From: CAZRCZ01 sp964598765
GTDB lineage: Bacteria > Sumerlaeota > Sumerlaeia > MVZB01 > JAJFLK01
Length of the DNA stretch: 27,885 nucleotides
Assembly: GCA_964598765.1 (NCBI GenBank)
Contig: CAZRCZ010000036.1
Location: forward strand, 1-27,885
Direction of reading: 5' to 3'
The position numbers were made by a program, and so were the translations under genes. Every line of letters begins with the position of its first letter. Within the stretch, counting starts at the first letter, position 1. Positions 8,616 to 16,510 of this stretch are shown here, piece after piece. The notes beneath the pieces were generated by a model. That model saw nothing but the letters and a program-made list of their open reading frames with translations. It ran no database searches and was not told the DNA's origin.

Positions 8616-8750
8616 CCCCGCGATTGATCGCGGGGAGCAGGCTAGGCGCGCGATTTCCTGAACCGTTTTAACGGTTTCCGCGCAGGCAAAACCGTTGAAA
8701 CGGTTCGGATGCGCCAATGGGATTTCTCAATTCCCCGCGATGAATCGCGG
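8616..8750. repeat. Cluster of four perfect palindromes in two families
   Basis: Four perfect inverted repeats alternate. Family A is 8616-8635 (9-base arms, TG centre) and 8735-8750 (7-base arms, GA centre), both built on ccgcgat/atcgcgg. Family B is 8661-8676 and 8690-8705 (7-base arms aaccgtt/aacggtt, centres TT and GA). The two B copies are nested between the two A copies. All have two-base centres, which suggests DNA-level recognition or very tight hairpins and not ordinary terminators. Confidence 0.8.
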
Positions 8751-8912
8751 CGTTAATGGAAGTTTTCCTCTCCTTATCTCCCGGCATTCAAAACCACGAC
8801 GCAAGCAGGATGCCGTCTCCTCCATTCCTCGCCTCGCATTGCATTTCCGCATGGTTCGTGGTAGCAAGGATTGAGGCTCCCAAGAGCGCGCTCCAAAAAC
8901 GCGCTTCGGTGC

Positions 8913-8961
8913 GCGTCCCGTCAGGGACGCAATGAGAATAGCCCAGCCTGTCAAGGCTGGG
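8913..8961. repeat. Two adjacent hairpin palindromes
   Basis: The palindrome at 8913-8930 has 7-base perfect arms (gcgtccc/gggacgc) around GTCA. The one at 8942-8961 has 8-base perfect arms (cccagcct/aggctggg) around GTCA. Both share the same four-base centre, although the arms are unrelated. They belong to the same class of short dispersed palindromes as their neighbours. Confidence 0.75.
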
Positions 8962-9100
8962 ATTCCGGTTGCCCTCGGTGGAAAGAAAGTGCGGTAGGCA
9001 CGAATGAAAGGACGGGCTAAACACGGTCTCAAACCGCGACTCCCTCTCGCGCTCCGCAGGATTCAACGGCGCCATTCCCGATTTCCCTCGCTTCCGCAAC

Positions 9101-9125
9101 CCCTCTCCCTTTTCAAGGGAGAGGG
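9101..9125. repeat. Perfect 11-base-arm hairpin
   Basis: Arms ccctctccctt and aagggagaggg flank a TTC loop. The following bases (tcagggtgaggg) add a half-related G-rich phrase. The unit resembles the 'ccctctccc...gggagaggg' phrase dispersed through many environmental genomes. It lies upstream of the leucine-rich repeat gene and may be a transcript end or simply repeat DNA. Confidence 0.7.
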
Positions 9126-9281
9126 TCAGGGTGAGGGTTCAATAACACGATCCCGGATTCCTGATGGCGATGGAACCACGATGGAGCCATGGACGTTCAA
9201 ATGACCGAAAAACGAATTACTTTTCTAGTGAACGTTCCCCCTCGTCCCCAAATGTTCGCTAGCGTAAGGGTTGTGCCTAAC

Positions 9282-10463
9282 ATGTACCTGCCATTGTGGA
9301 ATCAATTGCGATGGTTAATGGTCTGCTGTGCCTCGCTCTCACTCGCTACCGCGAGCTACCCGGACGGCCTTCCCGAACGTAGCCTCGTTCTCCCCAAGGA
9401 TGGAAGAGGAGACATTGCCTTTTTTGAAAGAGGATTAGAGGTGACTTTTGGCAGTAGGCCGTTGACCCATCTACCAGCGCGAGGGGAGATTCGCGTGCCG
9501 CCCAATGTCGAGGTTGAATTTCATTATCAACGGACTCCGGTTCTATTGGACGGCGGTTACGGACTCGAGACCGCGATTGATTTCTCCTATTTAGCGCAAC
9601 TACCTCCAAACTCGATTCAAATCTTGGCGCTGTCAAACTTCGTAGATGAACCCGACATAATCTCATCCATCTTAAAAGCTTTGGGATCGCAGACTACGTT
9701 GCACGTAATTCTATTCTCGAAATGTAGAGTTCCGCCATTGAATCCCGTGAAAGATTGTCCCCTTGAACGCCTTGAATTTCTTTCGTACTCGAGCACCGAT
9801 AAAACGACCCTAGCCGGACTCCAAAATCATTCTACCCTAAAAGTGGTGCGATATGAAAGAAGTGGATTCATTGGATTCCCCTATCTCCCCAAAATAAACT
9901 CCCTTAGTGTCTTCGGTTCCTCTATCGACAAAGAAAACGTCGGCGAGATAGCCAGATTGACATCCCTCCGCGAGCTTGAACTTGATTCCGTCACGGACTT
10001 AACCTCCCGCGATCTTATGCGCCTCAGTACGCTGGTGAACCTTGAGTCCCTGCAACTTCGCGATCTTCCAGATCAAAGTCGCGATTTTGCGCAGTGGCCG
10101 CACTGGTTTGCACATTTGATCAAGAATCTCCGAAATCTCCGGGACTTGAAGCCGGCCGTTTTCTTGGACTGGGAGGATTTCAGTGAAGTAGCGAGATTGC
10201 CCAACCTGAAGCGTATTGACCTTAAGGCTTCAATTTTGGAGGATCGTGATATCGAGCGTCTCAAAGATTGCCCGGTTCTTGAGGAATTAATCTTGGACGG
10301 CTCCCAGTTAAGCGATTCCGACCTTATCTCACTGGGGGCGATCAAGACTTTGAGGATACTTTCCGTGCGCGAGACCAAAGTGACCTCAAAGGGGGTTCAA
10401 ACTTTTAGAGGTAGACGGCCAAGTTGCGAACTTGTGGTGTCTCTCCCTGTCCACGCGAAATAA
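9282..10463 (+). CDS. Secreted leucine-rich repeat protein
   Basis: A 393-residue protein from the ATG at 9282, chosen because it places a signal peptide ('LRWLMVCCASLSLATAS', cleavage near residue 25) at the front and has AAGGG 11 bases upstream. In-frame ATGs at 9189 and 9201 would bury the signal. The first ~90 mature residues are beta-rich without a recognised domain. The remainder holds RNI-type leucine-rich repeats, clearest at the end ('LPNLKRIDLKASILEDRDIERL', then 'LEELILDGSQLSDSDLISL', then 'LRILSVRETKVTSKGVQTF'). This 'T-x-x-T/S-x-x-G/D-hydrophobic' style is common in PVC genomes. The third-position base use is visibly AT-richer than flanking genes, and it stands alone between repeat DNA and an IS-like remnant, so recent transfer is likely. 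Ligand unknown. Confidence 0.8.
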   Translation: MYLPLWNQLRWLMVCCASLSLATASYPDGLPERSLVLPKDGRGDIAFFERGLEVTFGSRPLTHLPARGEIRVPPNVEVEFHYQRTPVLLDGGYGLETAIDFSYLAQLPPNSIQILALSNFVDEPDIISSILKALGSQTTLHVILFSKCRVPPLNPVKDCPLERLEFLSYSSTDKTTLAGLQNHSTLKVVRYERSGFIGFPYLPKINSLSVFGSSIDKENVGEIARLTSLRELELDSVTDLTSRDLMRLSTLVNLESLQLRDLPDQSRDFAQWPHWFAHLIKNLRNLRDLKPAVFLDWEDFSEVARLPNLKRIDLKASILEDRDIERLKDCPVLEELILDGSQLSDSDLISLGAIKTLRILSVRETKVTSKGVQTFRGRRPSCELVVSLPVHAK

Positions 10464-10530
10464 TCCATCCGTGCGAAGCGAGTGAAGAAATAACCATTTT
10501 GTCTGAAAAATCCGACCAAGGGGGACGTTT

Positions 10531-10598
10531 ACTGCAAAAGTAATTCGTTTTCAGTGTCGGGGTTATTCGGGAATGGTCACCACAAAGGTAATTCATTT
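10531..10598. mobile_element. Possible remnant of an IS21-type terminal repeat pair
   Basis: Two direct repeats, actgcaaaagtaattcgttt (10531-10550) and accacaaaggtaattcattt (10579-10598), match at 16 of 20 positions and are 48 bases apart. A third, partial copy in inverse orientation (gaattac) lies at 10617-10623. IS21-family elements carry such multiple terminal repeats containing a 'caaaagt' core. No transposase gene or ATPase is present, so at most this is a solo end. The assignment is tentative. Confidence 0.35.
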
Positions 10599-10619
10599 GC
10601 GACCCACGCACCGACTGAA

Positions 10620-11909
10620 TTACGGTATCTCCGCCGCATCCGCAGGATCATAATTCCGAGAGCGACCTCGCCCGGGCGCGGTCTTTCCGCGCTTTTTGAG
10701 CCAGATGATAAAGCCGGTGACGGTCAGTGCCGTCGAAACGAGCCCCGCAAGGAAAATGAGAATCTTCATCGGCATCCCGAAAAAAGTCCCCATGTGCAAC
10801 GCAACCAACCATCTCGTGATGAGCGTTCCCGGCGGCGCGGTCGCAAGCGACCAATGATCCCGCAGTTCGCCGGTATTGGCGTCGAAGAAAATCCCCGCGT
10901 CTTGAATCTCCGCGCCGGGAGGGGCTTGAGACGAGATCACGTCATATTGATAAACCGCGTGATAGCGGTCCAATCTCATGAAGTATTCCCGACGAATCGA
11001 GATTCCGTCCTTCAATGCCGTTTCGCGCATGAGCGCCCGTCCCCTTTCTAGCGCCGCGCGCCAATCCAAGGCCGGGGTCACAAGCGGTTTTTCCGCCGCG
11101 GTGAGCTTTTCGCCAAATCCATGCACCTTGAGTTTCATGAATTGCATGAAGGGAAAATAGGTTTTCGGCAGGTTCAAGGCCACTCCGGACCAAGTGAAGA
11201 TGAAAAGCAACGGCCAACTCCAAAGCCCGAAGGCCCGATGAATGTCGTAGCTTGTGCGATAAAGCCCGCCGCCGAGTTTGATTTTCCAAGCCGGCATCCA
11301 CCGCCGCCACCAAGATCGTCCTCGGTCCTCGACCGAAACCCCGTCGGAAACGTCGGCCGTCACTTTGACTTTTTCTTCGGCTTTGGAGCGTCTGCGCCGC
11401 AGGGGAAACGTCAGATAGACGCCGATAAATTGATTGATCGTCCAGACGAGCGACACGACGCCGAGAATCCAAACGCCCCATCCCCCGAGCGCAAGACTGT
11501 AGTGAAAGGTGAAGAGGAAGGGGATCAGCGCGTGGCTTGAGTTCCGCGCGCCGATCTTGTCCCCCGTGTAGGGGTCGAAGTAAAGTTCGTCATAACCCAA
11601 GTCAAAGGGCTTTCCAGTTGCCGGGTCCGTCTTGGGCCGCGCGACGATCCGAAACGATTCACCCGGAGTAATCGTAAGATTGAAGTATTCGAACGGCGCC
11701 CGCGGTTCCATCGCAACCGCCCGCTCCCGCAACGCGACCGCGTCCAACATCGGCGAATCGCGTTTCGGCACGGTCATCAGGCGCGGATTCAACAGCCGGT
11801 CCAGCTCCGCGTGAAAGGCCACGACGCTCCCCGTCACAGCCATCAGGATGACAAACACTGCGATACCGAGTCCGGTGTAGCGATGAAGCAATAAAAAGAT
11901 TTTTCGCAC
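10620..11909 (-). CDS. PepSY-associated transmembrane protein
   Basis: A 429-residue protein with four or five transmembrane helices in the PepSY_TM arrangement: helix 1 just after 'LHRYTGLG', a long periplasmic loop with 'YDELYFDPYTGDKIG', helix 2/3 with 'FTFHYSLALGGWG', then 'DIHRAFGLWSW' and finally 'ALHMGTFFGMPMKI'. The four intramembrane histidines are typical and suggest haem or metal binding, as in iron-uptake-associated reductases of the FoxB/PiuB type. The GTG at 11909 puts 'RKIFLLLHR' at the front as in the family; GAGGA lies 13 bases upstream. An in-frame ATG at 12008 would add 33 residues translated from repeat-like DNA and is less likely. No siderophore receptor or TonB gene is nearby. 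It stands alone. Confidence 0.83.
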   Translation of the reverse strand: MRKIFLLLHRYTGLGIAVFVILMAVTGSVVAFHAELDRLLNPRLMTVPKRDSPMLDAVALRERAVAMEPRAPFEYFNLTITPGESFRIVARPKTDPATGKPFDLGYDELYFDPYTGDKIGARNSSHALIPFLFTFHYSLALGGWGVWILGVVSLVWTINQFIGVYLTFPLRRRRSKAEEKVKVTADVSDGVSVEDRGRSWWRRWMPAWKIKLGGGLYRTSYDIHRAFGLWSWPLLFIFTWSGVALNLPKTYFPFMQFMKLKVHGFGEKLTAAEKPLVTPALDWRAALERGRALMRETALKDGISIRREYFMRLDRYHAVYQYDVISSQAPPGAEIQDAGIFFDANTGELRDHWSLATAPPGTLITRWLVALHMGTFFGMPMKILIFLAGLVSTALTVTGFIIWLKKRGKTAPGRGRSRNYDPADAAEIP

Positions 11910-12337
11910 GGCTGTTAGGCAATCCTCACTTTTCAGACCGCCAAGCGTCAATAAGAGTCTCCAAGGGAATTCCCTCGCGGAAGCGTTCGGGGGTATCCTC
12001 TCTCCCATGCCATGCCCCTGTTCCCACGTCCCTGTTCCTAATCCGCGTCATCCGCGAAATCTGCGGATGATTTCTCTTCTTGGCGGTTTGGCGATTAATT
12101 TCCCATGTCACAACCCCAATCCGATCAGCGCTTCCCGCCAAAAAGTGTGTCAAAAAATGGGTTCGTTTTGCAAAAAACACATTCGGCTCTTCACCCTTCC
12201 TTCGGACATCCTGTTTATCCTGCCCATCCCTGTTCAAATTGGCTTTGTTTCGCATTTTTCATTTTCGGGACGCCGGGGCAGGGAAACAGGCAACTTGATT
12301 CCGCTTGACCTCAACATGATCGTGTCCCCTCAGCCGT
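11910..12337. repeat. Intergenic region of dispersed 'stock phrase' repeats
   Basis: About 430 bases without a credible gene. It holds an 8-base perfect inverted repeat at 12048-12070 (tcatccgc/gcggatga around GAAATCT), a T-rich phrase around 12150-12185, and 'catcctgtttatcctgccc' near 12207. Such phrases recur in intergenic DNA of planctomycete-like and verrucomicrobial genomes. Long frames across it give low-complexity basic peptides without a ribosome site. No promoter could be assigned with confidence. Confidence 0.55.
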
Positions 12338-13450
12338 TCAGTTGTGAAGCACGTCTTTGAGCGCGCATCGGTTCGTGATGCAGTATTTTGAAAATTTTCC
12401 GTTCATCAGGCGGCTTCGGAAAGTCCGGTATTTTTCGCCGAACCAGATTTCGCGGAACGGTTGCTCGCGGACGTTGCCCATGTTTTCGTCGCTGAAACAG
12501 CAGGGGCGGACGTCCCCCAGCGCCGTGATGAACGCCTGATCGAAACCGACGGAACAACGCTTGGCCGGGCGGAACGGTTTCTGTTCGCGCGCGCAGGTTT
12601 CCTCGACGGCCAACTGAGCCAACGCCTCGTCCAGATTGCATGGCACGCGCGAATCGCGGGCGCACGATACTAACGCCTCCTGCGCCTGTTTTAACTCCTC
12701 CTCGCTCAGGACTTTCCCGGTGTCGTAGGGAATCAGCTTCTCAAAGACGACCGAATCGGCCTCCATCTCCTCAGCGAACTGGAAAAGACGCTCGATGGTC
12801 GGAATGTTCTCGCGTTGAAAAACGTTGAGGATGACCAGTCGGCATGTGGACCGGTTCCCTTTTTCCGCGCGAAGACGCGAGAACGTCTTCAAATTCGATT
12901 GTAGGATTTCAAAACGGTCCACCCCCTGAATCCGCCGATAGGTTTCCCGATCTCCCGCGTGAACCGAAATCCGCGCCATGTCCCAATTCATCTCCACCAT
13001 CTCGCGGGATAGTTCCTCCTTCAGCAGGGTCCCATTACTGATGATCCATCCGCGCCAGCCGCGCATCTTGATTTCGCGCATGATTTGCGCGATTTCCGGA
13101 TGAATGAGCGGCTCGCCGCCGCCGACGATGTTTACCTCGCCGACGCCCGGCGGCATTCCGTCGAACATGGTTTTGTATTCGGCGGCGGTCATGCCCCGTT
13201 GGCGGTCGTTTTGTTTCTGACGCTTGAGTTCATCGGGAGCGAGATATTGCAACCAGCACATCGGGCAAACGTGATTGCAGACGTAATCCATAGGGTTGAT
13301 GCGGATGAGATGGGGACCGACCCAAGCCTTGTCCGCGATCGTTCCGGCGCGGCGAAGCGCGTGAAAAAAGGCCCCCCTGACGCCACGATTGCGGATGCCG
13401 CGCACGACGCGGGCGGGTTTGAGTTCCTTGAGGACGTTGGTTCGACTCAT
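12338..13450 (-). CDS. Radical SAM/SPASM-like protein
   Basis: A 370-residue enzyme from the ATG at 13450. The radical SAM motif is C58-x3-C62-x2-C65 ('CNHVCPMC'), preceded by 'PHLIRINPMDYV'. SAM-binding 'GGGEPL' follows about 50 residues later, and strands such as 'WIISNGT' and 'ARISVHAG' complete the partial TIM barrel. The C-terminal part has 'CSVGFDQAFITALGDVRPCC', then 'MGNVREQPFREIW' and a last Cys pair ('CITNRC'). This is a SPASM-type auxiliary cluster region. Families with this layout mature peptides or modify other substrates. I found no small precursor peptide next to it. The start is uncertain: ATG at 13492 and 13600 are in frame but lack good ribosome sites. Confidence 0.85.
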   Translation of the reverse strand: MSRTNVLKELKPARVVRGIRNRGVRGAFFHALRRAGTIADKAWVGPHLIRINPMDYVCNHVCPMCWLQYLAPDELKRQKQNDRQRGMTAAEYKTMFDGMPPGVGEVNIVGGGEPLIHPEIAQIMREIKMRGWRGWIISNGTLLKEELSREMVEMNWDMARISVHAGDRETYRRIQGVDRFEILQSNLKTFSRLRAEKGNRSTCRLVILNVFQRENIPTIERLFQFAEEMEADSVVFEKLIPYDTGKVLSEEELKQAQEALVSCARDSRVPCNLDEALAQLAVEETCAREQKPFRPAKRCSVGFDQAFITALGDVRPCCFSDENMGNVREQPFREIWFGEKYRTFRSRLMNGKFSKYCITNRCALKDVLHN

Positions 13451-13630
13451 GGGGGATGTCTTGGTTGCTTGGCGTTGCGGAGCCATGCGCATTGTGACAC
13501 GGCAACGCCTCGCCACGCCAAGAAATCTTGTGATTGCCGGAGCCGGAGCAATCGGGGTAAGATGCGGTGATTCGTGTATCTTGACGCGAATGAACGCCAA
13601 GGATCGGGCAAGCTAGGAAAAAGGAAGAAA

Positions 13631-14677
13631 GTGTCATCCATGATTTCGGTCGCCGTAATGGGAGCCACGGGAGCCGTCGGGCAGGAAATGATCAAAACGT
13701 TGGATCAGCGGGATTTCCCGTGCTCCTCGCTCAAGCTTTTGGCGTCGGGGCGGTCGGCGGGCAAGAAACTCCGCTTTCGAGGCCAAGAGATCGCCGTCGA
13801 GGAACTGACCGAAAATTCGTTCGAAGACGTGGATTTTGTATTGGCGTCGGCGGGGGCTTCGATCTCGAAAAATTTCGTTCCGCCAGCGGTGGCCGCAGGA
13901 GCCGTGGTCGTGGACAACACCTCCGCGTTTCGGATGGATCAAGACGTGCCGCTGGTCGTGCCGGAGGTGAATCCCGAAAAAATCCGCGAGCACAAGGGGA
14001 TCATCGCCAATCCGACTTGTTCGACGATTCAGATGGTCGTCGCGTTGAATCCGATTCACAAGGCGGTCGGAATCAAGCGGATCGTCGTCTCGACCTATCA
14101 GGCCGCTTCGGGGGCCGGAGCCGCCGCGATGGAAGAGTTAATCGAACACACGCGGGTCGCGCTGGCGGGCCATCCGCTTCCCGAACCGCAAAAGTTCGCC
14201 CATTCGCTCGCGTTCAATTGTATTCCCCACATTGACGTTTTTCTGGACAACGGTTACACGAAGGAAGAGATGAAGATGGTCCATGAGACGCGCAAGATCA
14301 TGGAGGATCCGAGCATCGGCGTCACGGCGACGACCGTGCGCGTGCCGGTTTTGCGATGCCACAGCGAATCCATCAACATCGAAACGAAAAAAAAACTTTC
14401 GGCGAACGAGGCGCGGGAAATTTTGCGCAAAGCTCCGGGGGTGATCGTCGAGGACGATCCGGCGACCAAACAATATCCACTCGCGACCCACGCGACGAAT
14501 CAGGACGCGACCTACGTCGGGCGGATTCGGGAGGACGAATCCATCCCGAACGGATTGAATCTCTGGGTCGTCGCGGATCAACTCCGCAAAGGCGCGGCGC
14601 TGAACGCCGTCCAGATCGCGGAGATTTTGATGAAAGAGGGAATGTTGGGCAAAGCCAAGGCGCACGCGCTAAGGTAA
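13631..14677 (+). CDS. asd: Aspartate-semialdehyde dehydrogenase
   Basis: Reduces aspartyl-4-phosphate to aspartate-4-semialdehyde with NADPH in the cytoplasm, on the shared path to lysine/diaminopimelate, threonine and methionine. The sequence shows the N-terminal nucleotide loop 'GATGAVG', 'VDNTSAFRMD' (the 'NxSSxxR'-type substrate loop), the catalytic Cys in 'NPTCSTIQ' and the dimerisation region with 'YQAASGAGAAAMEEL'. Length (about 345) is normal. The GTG at 13631 has AAGGA five bases upstream. The ATG at 13640 is the alternative and gives the classical 'MISVAVMGATG' start but lies 14 bases from that site. It is transcribed away from the radical SAM gene and followed by repeat DNA and the carboxyltransferase gene. 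Confidence 0.97.
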   Translation: MSSMISVAVMGATGAVGQEMIKTLDQRDFPCSSLKLLASGRSAGKKLRFRGQEIAVEELTENSFEDVDFVLASAGASISKNFVPPAVAAGAVVVDNTSAFRMDQDVPLVVPEVNPEKIREHKGIIANPTCSTIQMVVALNPIHKAVGIKRIVVSTYQAASGAGAAAMEELIEHTRVALAGHPLPEPQKFAHSLAFNCIPHIDVFLDNGYTKEEMKMVHETRKIMEDPSIGVTATTVRVPVLRCHSESINIETKKKLSANEAREILRKAPGVIVEDDPATKQYPLATHATNQDATYVGRIREDESIPNGLNLWVVADQLRKGAALNAVQIAEILMKEGMLGKAKAHALR

Positions 14678-14692
14678 TGAGAGGAATGAAGA

Positions 14693-14822
14693 TTAAACAC
14701 GAAGACACGAAGGAGACACAAAGAGCACGAAGAATGCGATGGCGCCACTTTTAGGTTTCGCCGCATCTCTCTGTTGGAATTTTCTTTGCGATCTTTGTGC
14801 CTTCTTTGTGGCTTTGTGTTTA
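14693..14822. repeat. Dispersed imperfect inverted repeat, 'acacgaaggcac' family, copy 1
   Basis: The left arm, starting at 14693 (ttaaacacgaagacacgaag...), is the inverted match of the right arm ending at 14822 over about 42 bases with roughly eight mismatches. The arms are purine-rich on one strand (A, G and C only), and the centre is not conserved. A second copy lies at 18707-18834. It fills the gap between asd and the carboxyltransferase gene. Confidence 0.8.
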
Positions 14823-14845
14823 AGTATTAGGAAAAGGATTCGACT

Positions 14846-16501
14846 GTGGCCATGCAGAAAACGCAGAAAAAGTCCGGCTCTAAAAATTCTTCTCCGACGG
14901 AAACCGAATTGACCGAGTCAAAACGCGCGGCGTCCTTGCCGACCAATGGCGCGCCGTCGCGGTTGGACGCGCTCGAAGCCGAATTCGAGCGGCGGGAGCG
15001 CAAAAGCGCGCTCGGCGGCGGGCAAGAAGCCATCGCCCGGCAACACGCCAAGGGGAATCTCACCGCGATCGAACGGATGGAAATTCTCTTTGATCGCGGG
15101 ACGTTCCAGCGGCTTTTCACCCTGCGCGGCGAGGGAAACAGCGGCGACGGCGTCGTTGCCGGATGGGGCCTGATCGAGGGGCGCAAAGCCTATTCCTACG
15201 GATGGGATTTCACCAACTTCGCCGGAACCTGTAGCGCGGACAACGGTCGCGCCATCGGCGAGATCATTGATTCGGCGCGCAAGGAATTTTGCCCCATTAT
15301 CGGCATCAACGATTCCGGCGGCGCGCGCGTGCAGGAGGGAGTCGCCAGCCTTTTCGGCTACGGCCATATTTTCAACGGTCACATTGACGCTTCCGGCCAT
15401 GTTCCGCAAATTTCCGCGATTGTCGGCCCCTGCGCAGGGGGCGCGGTTTACGCTCCCGCGCTTACCGATTTCGTTCTCATGTCCAAGACCGCCTTCATGG
15501 CCGTCACGGGGCCGGAGGTAATGAAGACGACGACGGGCAAGAATCTCACCAAGGAAGAATTGGGCGGCTATCACCAACACAGCGAAAAAAGCGGACGGGT
15601 GAATCTGGTCGGCGGCGACGACGCGGACGTGATCCAACAGATCCGTCGGCTTCTTCATTATCTTCCCGGTTCCTGCAACGAGCTTCCTCCCTTTGCGCCG
15701 ACGAACGATCCGCCGGATCGCCTGACCGATCTTTCGCGCGAGGTCATGCGGAAGGTCCTCGAGCAGGATACGCCGTTCGACGTTCGCGTCCTCATCAAGG
15801 ACATTTTGGACGATCGGGATTTTTTCGAGGTCTCGGAGAATTACGCCAAGAACCTTGTCACCGGATATGGTCGGCTCGGCGGCTGGCCGGTCGGCGTCAT
15901 CGCCAATCAAAGCGTATCGCTTTCCGGGAATCTTGATCCCGATTCGGCCAAGAAGGGAGCGCGGTTCGTCCGCTTTTGCGATTGCTTCAACATTCCGCTC
16001 GTGACGCTGGTTGACGTGGCGGGATTCATTCCCGACGACACGACCGAGGCGCGTGACATCGAGGGATTCGGCGCGGCGTTTTTGATGGCGTATCGTCTGG
16101 CGACCGTTCCGAAATTCAGCGTCGTCCTGCGGCGCGCTTTCGGCGGCGCGTATGATGTGATGAGCTACAAACTCGCCAACACCAATCGAACATTCGCGTG
16201 GCCGACGGCGCGTTTCGCGGTGATGGGAGCGTCGGGCGCGGTGGATTTGATTCATCGCCGAGAACTAATGAAGCTCCGTGCCGAAAAGGGGGAGGACGCC
16301 TATCATCTCCGTCGAAACGAGCTGATCGAGCAACACAAAAGCGAGGTCGTCAATCCGTGGAAAGCCGCCGAACTTGGCTACATTGACCAATTCATCAAAA
16401 TCGAACAAACGCGCCGTCACCTGACCGAGGCGCTTCTGCCGATCATGGAAGTCGAGAAACACAGAGCCCGAAAGTGGAAGGGCGCGAATTGGCCGGTTTG
16501 A
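14846..16501 (+). CDS. Acyl-CoA (propionyl-CoA-type) carboxylase carboxyltransferase subunit
   Basis: This 551-residue protein has two crotonase-like halves of a biotin-dependent carboxyltransferase. The N-half has 'DSGGARVQEG' and the oxyanion loop 'GPCAGGAVYAPA'. The C-half has 'NQSVSLSGNLDPDSAKKGARF', 'VDVAGFIPDDTTEARDIEG' and the second oxyanion loop 'FGGAYDVMSYK'. It transfers CO2 from carboxybiotin to propionyl-CoA or a related acyl-CoA, giving methylmalonyl-CoA. The same fold also serves sodium-pump decarboxylases, so direction is uncertain. No biotin carboxylase or biotin carrier gene is in the window. The GTG at 14846 has AAGGA seven bases upstream, better than the ATG six bases on. 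A disordered Lys/Ser/Thr-rich N-terminal extension of about 35 residues precedes the domain. Confidence 0.93.
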   Translation: MAMQKTQKKSGSKNSSPTETELTESKRAASLPTNGAPSRLDALEAEFERRERKSALGGGQEAIARQHAKGNLTAIERMEILFDRGTFQRLFTLRGEGNSGDGVVAGWGLIEGRKAYSYGWDFTNFAGTCSADNGRAIGEIIDSARKEFCPIIGINDSGGARVQEGVASLFGYGHIFNGHIDASGHVPQISAIVGPCAGGAVYAPALTDFVLMSKTAFMAVTGPEVMKTTTGKNLTKEELGGYHQHSEKSGRVNLVGGDDADVIQQIRRLLHYLPGSCNELPPFAPTNDPPDRLTDLSREVMRKVLEQDTPFDVRVLIKDILDDRDFFEVSENYAKNLVTGYGRLGGWPVGVIANQSVSLSGNLDPDSAKKGARFVRFCDCFNIPLVTLVDVAGFIPDDTTEARDIEGFGAAFLMAYRLATVPKFSVVLRRAFGGAYDVMSYKLANTNRTFAWPTARFAVMGASGAVDLIHRRELMKLRAEKGEDAYHLRRNELIEQHKSEVVNPWKAAELGYIDQFIKIEQTRRHLTEALLPIMEVEKHRARKWKGANWPV

Positions 16502-16510
16502 GAATAAAAG

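Larger units (their letters stand above)
8277..9281. repeat. Gene-free, palindrome-rich intergenic region
   Basis: About 1 kb with no credible gene. Open frames here have arginine-rich, low-complexity translations without ribosome sites. Instead the stretch holds at least eight separate short inverted repeats of unrelated sequence, listed individually, spaced by tens to about 150 bases. Phrases such as a direct 'ccgcgat-N2-atcgcgg' type occur twice (8616-8635 and 8735-8750), as does 'aaccgtt-N2-aacggtt' (8661-8676 and 8690-8705). This looks like accumulated small dispersed elements such as REP-like or MITE-like units, not a single mobile element. Confidence 0.75.

Noticed and set aside
8727..9032. 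Open frames of about 60-100 codons on both strands inside the palindrome field
   Set aside because: They read through the inverted repeats, give basic low-complexity peptides, lack ribosome sites and overlap one another.
11926..12255. Minus-strand open frame of about 109 codons upstream of the PepSY gene
   Set aside because: It is translated dispersed-repeat DNA, has no ribosome site, and overlaps the probable start region of the PepSY gene.
13451..13600. A 50-residue N-terminal extension of the radical SAM/SPASM protein
   Set aside because: No ribosome site supports it, and the added sequence is unlike the family; the ATG at 13450 gives a natural start.
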